Positions 57,601 through 64,000 of a stretch of 64,000 nucleotides of DNA are shown here, piece after piece. Under the pieces are notes generated by a model. The model saw nothing but the letters and a program-made list of their open reading frames with translations. It did not search any database and was not told where the DNA came from. Position 1 is the stretch's first letter, and every line of letters begins with the position of its first letter. Source of the DNA: Brugia malayi (taxonomy: Eukaryota > Nematoda > Chromadorea > Rhabditida > Onchocercidae); the NCBI RefSeq assembly GCF_000002995.4, contig NW_025062479.1:8733721-8797720 (forward strand), read 5' to 3'. Made by a program: the position numbers and the translations under genes.

Positions 57601-60600
57601 ATCATATTTTTTCTCAAAATATTGATTGATGAAAGAGAAACAGTAAAACTGCGACATGACTCATAATGAAAATAAATTCAATAATAACAACTGGTGACAG
57701 GAAAGTTATGCTTGCGATACTACCATCATCTTTTGAAATTTCTTCAAAATCCAAGTTTTGAATTTTGATTAAATTAAATCATAAATTTTAGCTTTGTTGC
57801 ATTGTCAACTAACAATTCATTAAAGCATGATTAGAGAGAGGATCTTTACAGTCAGACTTAAAAAGAATGTGAAAAAGTTAATTTCATCAAGAAACATGGT
57901 AAAATGATTTACAAAACAAAAGTTTTGCTTAGCTAATTTAATACATAATACATATAGATATTTCCAAATTTTCGTATGTTCTTTAATAACTAATAACTAT
58001 TCAGTATGAAATTAAATGCCTTTTTATTATTTCTATTAAATATAACGTAGGGATTTTGCATGTGAATGTATTTATTGAAATTAGTTTTAACAAACTAACA
58101 GCGGTATTAACGATTCAGTTTGTGCAACCATTATAGATATTCGAGAAGTTAAATTGAAAATATTTGAGAAAAAAAGTAATAACGTTGATTGATTTCGTCT
58201 TGAGAATTTTTCATAGGTTTGAATTGAAACTTTAGAAATGAATGCCAAAATGATTCATAATTTTGCTGTCTTTTAAAGTTATCGCTTCCTTTGTTGCATA
58301 TTTATCTTATAATTCATAAATTCTTCTCAATGATTCAGTTTCATTATTGTACCACCTATATTGCAAACAATTAAAAAGATTACCATTAGTTTTTCGTTTT
58401 ATTTACAAGACAACCTTATCAAATTTAAATTAATCAATGATATTATGATCAAATATTAACATTCCATTTTGAACCAATCATTATGAATAGAATGTCTCCA
58501 AAACATGCAAGCATATCAATCTGGAGTATCACTAAACATCATTTTTATATGTTATTATGAAATTGACATTTTCAAATTGTAATGAATTACTACGTTTTTT
58601 GAAGTAATAAGCAAAAACTGCTCTCTGCTAGTACTTTTGTTGCTTAAATGAAAAATTCGCACATTTTAAAAAATATGCACTAACAATTCACTTCTTATTC
58701 TCTACTTGTCCTACTGCATTCTTCTGCTTTACTATCTATGTAGCAAATGTCACCAGTTCTATGCTGGTTCGATGATCATTTTCATCTGTTTACTGTTGTT
58801 CTCCAAAATGTTTATACCAATTTTTGGACCGTATTAGGAGATAGAAGATAAAACAAGACTTAAAACACAGAACGTTGTTATATTAGATCAATGTAAAAGA
58901 AATTACAATTTTGAACTGTAAATTCTGAATTGTTCCAATTAAGTTTATTAATAGAGATATTAAAAATAAATAAGCATAATTAATCATCAAAAAAAGAAAC
59001 GAAACACAAGGCGTGAAATACATATGAAAATGATGAAGTAATCTATTTCAGTGTAAAACAGCAAGTGATGTTGATTTAACTGCCAATTTTAATCAACGAG
59101 AGAATTAAATTTCATTTATCGTTTTTTTTTTTTTTGTTGATTGTAAAAAATTCCTAGAAAACGCATTATATAGAAATCACGGTGATTGTGGAACTTCTAG
59201 TGCTGAAGCAACTTTCAGTGATCATTAATAAGACATTTCGCCTTTCCATAATCAATAAAATCAACAAAATTTTCCTGTGACCACAATCAATAAACTCCTC
59301 AATATAGATCTAACGAATTTGAGAAAATTTGGAAAGTTTTTGCTAAAAATAGAAAGTTTAAATTTCCAAAACGAATTTCAATGTCAAAAGAATATATTGC
59401 TAATATTTCAGTATGTTGTAACTATAATTATTACAGTTCCTATTCTTGTTACAGAATCGAACAATAACACTGGGAGAAATTTTCAAAACTACTGTAATAT
59501 TTTGGTATAATTTTGAAGTTCGAGGAAGAAATATATTCCTGAATATTGTGCTGGTTTTGTAATTGTTCTTTTCTTTTACTGCTAATATTCCAAGATAAAG
59601 TGCGAATTGATTAAACAATTATGTATATAAACATCGAAACTATGCAAATCGGTTCTTCAAACTTTTGGAATCATAAAATAATGACATCTAAAGGATAATA
59701 ATTTCTTCATGTTGTCCAACAATTATTTTTGAAACGTTTAAAAAACTCTCTAATATTTCTAAATTTAATTATTTGCACTGGTTTTTAATAAATTTTGTTG
59801 CATAGCTTGATTTCGCTCAAAAATATAAATCTATAATTGTTATTAAAGTTAATACAAAGCGATAATTTTTATAAGTTTTACTTTTTTAGTGTAGACATAA
59901 AATGCTCATCTTATCATAATATAAAAATAACTTTGAATTAAATGGTGGAATGAAACCTGGTATGATAAATTTCATTATCATTTATGGCAGCCAACAGCCC
60001 CGAAAAAATAAATTTTTTATAAAATTTTTTATATATGATAAGATCCACATAAATTTTTGATATGATACCAAAGTCATTTAGATGTTTGAAAGAACACCTT
60101 TCTCCAGTAACAATTTCAACTGAGCTATGGTTAAATGGTCAAATTGTTGTTGAAATTTCAACTGAGCTATGGTTAAACGGTCAAATTGTTGCTAATTTCA
60201 CAATTTGGTTTTTAGAATAGATTGTATTCATAGTTGACTGCAACACTTACATCCTCAATTTCATTCCTGCTAAAGTAATTTTGGAAAAAATTCATGAATT
60301 TTAATACTATTCCAAGAAACACATCGATCAACAATCTAGAGCTATGACTTTAGTTAACGTAAATTTCTGAACTTTGAATCACCAGACAAATCAAAAGTAC
60401 AGATCTTCCAACAAATAGTTTGTAATTTAATTTAAACATTTTTTATTCTAAATATTTTAAATTAAATACTATTGTCGGTCACAATTTTTTTGTATCTAAT
60501 GCAATTTTCTTGAGATGAAGGACCAATTCGGTTTGTTGGAAAAAAAAAACTTAAATTTCAAAATTACTTCTCTAAAGAAGCTGAAATTTTCAGGATCATA

Positions 60601-61656
60601 AAAAGCCTTAAAATATATTTGTGAAAGTAAAGGAACGAATATAAGACATGTTCAAGATTCATAATAATCTTTGGTGATGTTAAGTGAAGTTGCATTTTTA
60701 TTACATTATTCGTTGTTAGGAATGAAATTTAACGAAAAATTTTTTCTTATCTTTTCCCACTATTTCCTTTCAGCATTCTTTTTTCATGACTATTATTTCC
60801 TTCTATCATTTTTCTTTCTTTCGCAAATAAAGTTTAAAACAATCGTTAACAGTTTCTTATTAGTGTTTGTTATTTTAACATTCATTACTAAATCGGCATT
60901 CACAGGTCTAAAGATTTCGCAGAATACTAGTACTAGATTAATTCATATTGGCAAACGCATAAATCAAAAATAGAAAAAAGAATACCAGTTTCATTCAGTT
61001 TGATATTTCATAAAAGAGTAGCACTGCATCCTGAACGAATTTTTGAAATTTCGTCCAACAATATTTTAAGAGGTAAAAGTTGATTGAAATATTAAATCTC
61101 GAAGTGACTAGTTAACTTCTAATTGTTGTTTTTGAATAAAGTGCAAAATGTTTTTTTATCAGTTCTTGTTTAACGAATAAACGAATATGTTTTTAACAGA
61201 TATGTTGAAATTCTCCTAGCTTCAGGAACATTAAACTTTTCCATTACAGCTCTTAGTCTCAGTGTTAGCAGACTTTCATTGCATCTTTCATTTAACAAGT
61301 GCTAAGGTAAGAGGAGGTAGTTATTTTGGTTCAAAACAATTCTCATAATTTCTATGCTCTGAGACAAAAACTTTTCGAGAAATAGATCATACATACATAG
61401 AACTTGTGGACGGAAAGACAGGAAAGAATCATTTATCGATTCCATCCATCAGTTCAACCAGCACAAATTGAATGGATTAAGGAATGATAGCAAAAAGCAC
61501 AGAGAGCATATGTAGAGTAGCAACAAAAGTTTTCGCGTTTCATGAAGAAATAAGTTAAAAGTTCTCGGGTAGGATAATAAGTGGTAAGAAAAATTGCTCA
61601 ATAACGCCGAGAAAGTGGAGTCCCTACAATCAAATTTTACTGCTGATATCGAAACG
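54665..61656. other. Seven kilobases without a recognisable gene
   Basis: Very AT-rich. Open frames at 56488-56676, 59277-59510 and 60671-60973 (plus) are dominated by Phe, Ile, Leu and Lys, as expected from base composition, and show no splice framing or domain. It contains the 42-bp tandem duplication at 60112-60195. Confidence 0.5.
60112..60195. repeat. 42-bp tandem duplication
   Basis: Two adjacent copies (60112-60153 and 60154-60195) of a unit containing CAACTGAGCTATGGTTAAA, differing at a few positions. Not a simple microsatellite; looks like a recent slippage or repair duplication. Confidence 0.9.
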
Positions 61657-62665
61657 ATGGGCGATTATAGTTATGGTTTGTCCCGGGCGCAATCTAATAC
61701 ACTCCTTCACTCACATCGTCCCAGAATACTAGTAATTCCTTCCTTCTTTCCTTTCCTTTTTTTTTTTTTGTTTGTTAATAATTACTAACTTCTACAATAA
61801 GGAACTGTTTGAAATATCATTTACCTTTAAAATTAACTTAAAAATGCTTTTTCCGGAAGATTTTCGATTCCTTGTACATATTTTGGTGTATTGAAAAAAG
61901 CGAGGTATCTACTGAAATTAATTGGTTCACAATTTACAGGTAACTCGAACAAAATCAGTACCGGATCTTGTGAATTATGTAAGAAGAAGCAGTAAATACA
62001 AGCCTCAATGGGGCTATAGATTCTGGCCTGATTATGATTTGGTAGGGTCAAAAATTTCAAATGTAATTAAATCTGACTGAATAAATTTATCTACCCTAAA
62101 AATGTTTCAGTACGATGACTTTTGGCATGATCGTTACAGTGGATTCAGACCACTTTACAGAAGTTCATACTATCCACGGCGTTATTATCATCCAGATATA
62201 ATGCCAAATCCGCATTACTGGAGTGGACCATATACCACATGGGCAAAACATAGAGGATTTTGGTAATTTTAATTTCAAATCATTTTAATCATTAAATATT
62301 GAAGGTCATGGAGCACTCATTTGTTTGCATTTCCTGTCAAATCTCATTACAGAAGGATTCTGGAGAACTGGATTTATTCCAATATAATGAAAACTGTGAA
62401 ATGTTTTTGCAAATTCATTGGAAAAAAAGTGTGATGAGAGATGTGTGCCATCTAATGCTACTTTCCAGAAAAGGATTGTGGCAGAGAGGTAATACAACTC
62501 CGCATGTTTACTTTTTTTGAAATGTTCAGGTACGATTACAACTCACCATTCTACTACCGAAGGTACTTCACTTATTATGACGACTATCCACGCTATATTT
62601 ATATTCCGTTTCGCACTAGAAATTATACACCAGAAATTACTACACTCTACGGTCATTACTGCTGA
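61657..62665 (+). CDS. Tyr/Arg-rich small basic protein, filagenin-like
   Basis: Four exons keep frame: 61657-61731, 61940-62041, 62111-62262, 62530-62665 (154 residues). It starts MGDYSYGLSRAQSNTLL, then RTKSVPDLVNYVRRSS, and the second half is packed with Tyr, Arg, Trp and Pro (FRPLYRSSYYPRRYYHP, FYYRRYFTYYDDYPRY). There is no signal peptide or membrane segment, and the product is strongly basic. Nematode filagenins, small Arg- and aromatic-rich proteins of the paramyosin core of muscle thick filaments, have this character, but I am matching composition and size, not a remembered alignment. If intron 3 is retained, a TAA immediately after RGFW would shorten it to 110 residues. AATAAA lies 20 bases after the stop. 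Gene model confident; function tentative. Confidence 0.78.
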
Positions 62666-62684
62666 AAAGCGAAGCTCATTCCTC

Positions 62685-62690
62685 AATAAA
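62685..62690 (+). terminator. Poly(A) signal candidate
   Basis: AATAAA 20 bases after the stop of the Tyr/Arg-rich gene. A second AATAAA occurs near 62968. Confidence 0.45.
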
Positions 62691-63655
62691 CTCCGTGTGG
62701 CACAATTAATCAATGCTTATCTAAAACAGTTTTCAGTCCATTTTCACAGGAAAACGTGCTGCACTTGAACACATACTTTACTTCATTTAGTGCCTATGCT
62801 TCATAAGTGTCCATTCTACTAAACTCATGTGATGCATTAACCTGTTTTCCTTAGTATGTATCAAATAACAAGTTTATCTCATGTTAGATTCAATAGTTTG
62901 GTGTTATATAATATTTATTTCTCCATTCCATCACCACACTTTTTCCACCATCACAAAATTCAGATTAAAATAAACACCAAAATTTATTGCTCTACTGATT
63001 CTTTTGTCAGCCACAAATGAAGTAAATCTTACGAAATAGTGAACCAGGATATATTATAAAATGGAAACTGTAATAAAGAACCAATAAAACAAGAAACAAT
63101 AATATCACAGACAATACATAACATAAATAGATAAGCTAATATATAAAAACAAGGAAAATATAATGTCTAGCTTACTGAGGTCACTTATCTATCGAAGCTA
63201 TATTTGAAAGTAACTACATTCGGATAAAACTAGCAATGCTTATCAATAATTCTGAAAATTCGCCAGTCTCGAAAAATGCAAAGATGATATGGAAATTGGC
63301 AGAGGAGCATTCACCCTTCTTATTCTAAATTGAAAAGTACTGTTGACTATATGGCACAGACATCATAAAGCTGCACACTATAGAGAACAATGAAGAGATG
63401 AAAATGATAAGGGATTATACGTAATAAATACAACATATGGAAGGAATTATGAATGGCCATAATCACTGATAACTGTAACATAATCAGCGAATTTTAAACT
63501 AATCACATCTGATCAAGGAAAAAAATGCAACTGTCCATACCAAATGCAAAATCAAGATAAAGGACACAAAAATAATAAATTCCTATAAACTTCAACAAGA
63601 AGTCTGCCACAATAATGTCAATGAGAACAAACGGAAACTATCGTTTAAATTAAAA
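62691..63655. other. Intergenic, no gene seen
   Basis: AT-rich spacer following the Tyr/Arg-rich gene. Only short chance open frames. Confidence 0.45.
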
Positions 63656-63656
63656 A

Positions 63657-63776
63657 GGATGATATCATTTCTGCAAGAATGTTACATACCTAACAGGTAT
63701 GTTAGGTATGTAACATTTTAATTAAAAAAGGATGATATCATTTCTGCAAGAATGTTACATACCTAACAGGTATGTA
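63657..63776. repeat. 73-bp tandem duplication with hairpin
   Basis: A block beginning GGATGATATCATTTCTGCAA at 63657 recurs at 63730 and continues identically to GGTATGT in both copies. Between them lies the reverse complement of part of the unit: a perfect 17-base stem, 63678-63694 against 63701-63717, with a 6-base loop. Confidence 0.92.
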
Positions 63777-63866
63777 CAATATATGTTAGCGACTGAAATT
63801 ACTTGAGGAACCCCATTATTAAAAAACCTTTCTTAAATGCCTGCTTACAAAAAATGAATACTTTAC

Positions 63867-63923
63867 CTGATTCAATGGAAAAAGAACACGTATTCTTCTT
63901 TTGGCAACAAGATCACTGGCCAT
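63867..63923 (-). CDS. Possible first exon of a gene near the right edge
   Basis: A minus-strand ATG at 63923 opens MASDLVAKRRIRVLFPLNQ, 19 codons ending in phase 0 before GTAAAG. A TAATCTAAG acceptor precedes the ATG by 7 bases. No following exon was found to the left, and an alternative plus-strand 20-codon frame overlaps. Weak. Confidence 0.25.
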
Positions 63924-64000
63924 ATTTTGACTTAGATTAAGAAAAGTGAGTTAAAAGCTGCAAGCACAGAGATAACTTCAAAATATGAATTTTACAGAGA

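Noticed and set aside
60671..60973. 100-codon plus-strand hydrophobic frame
   Set aside because: Phe/Leu/Ser/Ile composition follows from T-rich DNA; no splice signals, no domain, no neighbouring exon.

Overview
The window reads as nuclear DNA of a parasitic nematode of the filarial/spirurid kind. It is very AT-rich (roughly 70% by eye). Genes are split into many short exons with GT..AG introns. Several start codons sit just behind a pyrimidine-rich AG acceptor with no nearby upstream exon, as expected for spliced-leader trans-splicing. The recognisable proteins are animal families. No bacterial insert, tRNA, rRNA, CRISPR array or transposase was seen. Exon models were assembled by hand by matching reading phase across introns; 'complete' below means every junction keeps frame from start to stop.

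Left part (1-16.7 kb): the 5' end of a gene leaving the window (minus), two closely spaced minus-strand exon clusters at 3.3-4.1 kb, a secreted-type exon at 4.5 kb (plus), and a complete nine-exon ethanolamine kinase at 5.98-9.05 kb (plus). Next come an unrecognised plus-strand gene end at 11.8-12.4 kb flanked by a diverged direct repeat, a convergent minus-strand RIIa-domain gene at 12.7-15.0 kb, and a divergent pair of very small candidate genes at 16.1-16.7 kb.

Middle (20-36.7 kb): a complete five-exon LITAF-domain gene (plus), a complete four-exon ift-20 (minus), and a large minus-strand gene for a secreted Ser/Thr-rich protein with a C-terminal cysteine module. Eighteen phase-consistent exons of that gene cover 26.5-32.0 kb. 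Phase-compatible, sequence-related exons continue upstream to at least 34.3 kb and perhaps to a GC-rich island near 36 kb. It is the least understood and most interesting locus in the window.

Right part (37-64 kb): a gene-free stretch, the complete sixteen-exon DYRK1-class kinase mbk-1 (plus) with a long 3' UTR, a convergent minus-strand mitochondrial-type glutaredoxin with an unusual CQYS active site, about 7 kb of gene-poor DNA, and a four-exon Tyr/Arg-rich small protein resembling nematode paramyosin-associated filagenins. Close to the right edge are a 73-bp tandem duplication carrying a perfect 17-bp hairpin and a possible first exon on the minus strand.

The genes do not form one pathway. 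They cover phospholipid synthesis (ethanolamine kinase), endosomal sorting (LITAF), cilium transport (ift-20), kinase signalling (mbk-1), thiol redox (glutaredoxin), probable muscle thick filament (filagenin-like) and extracellular matrix or cuticle (the large secreted gene).
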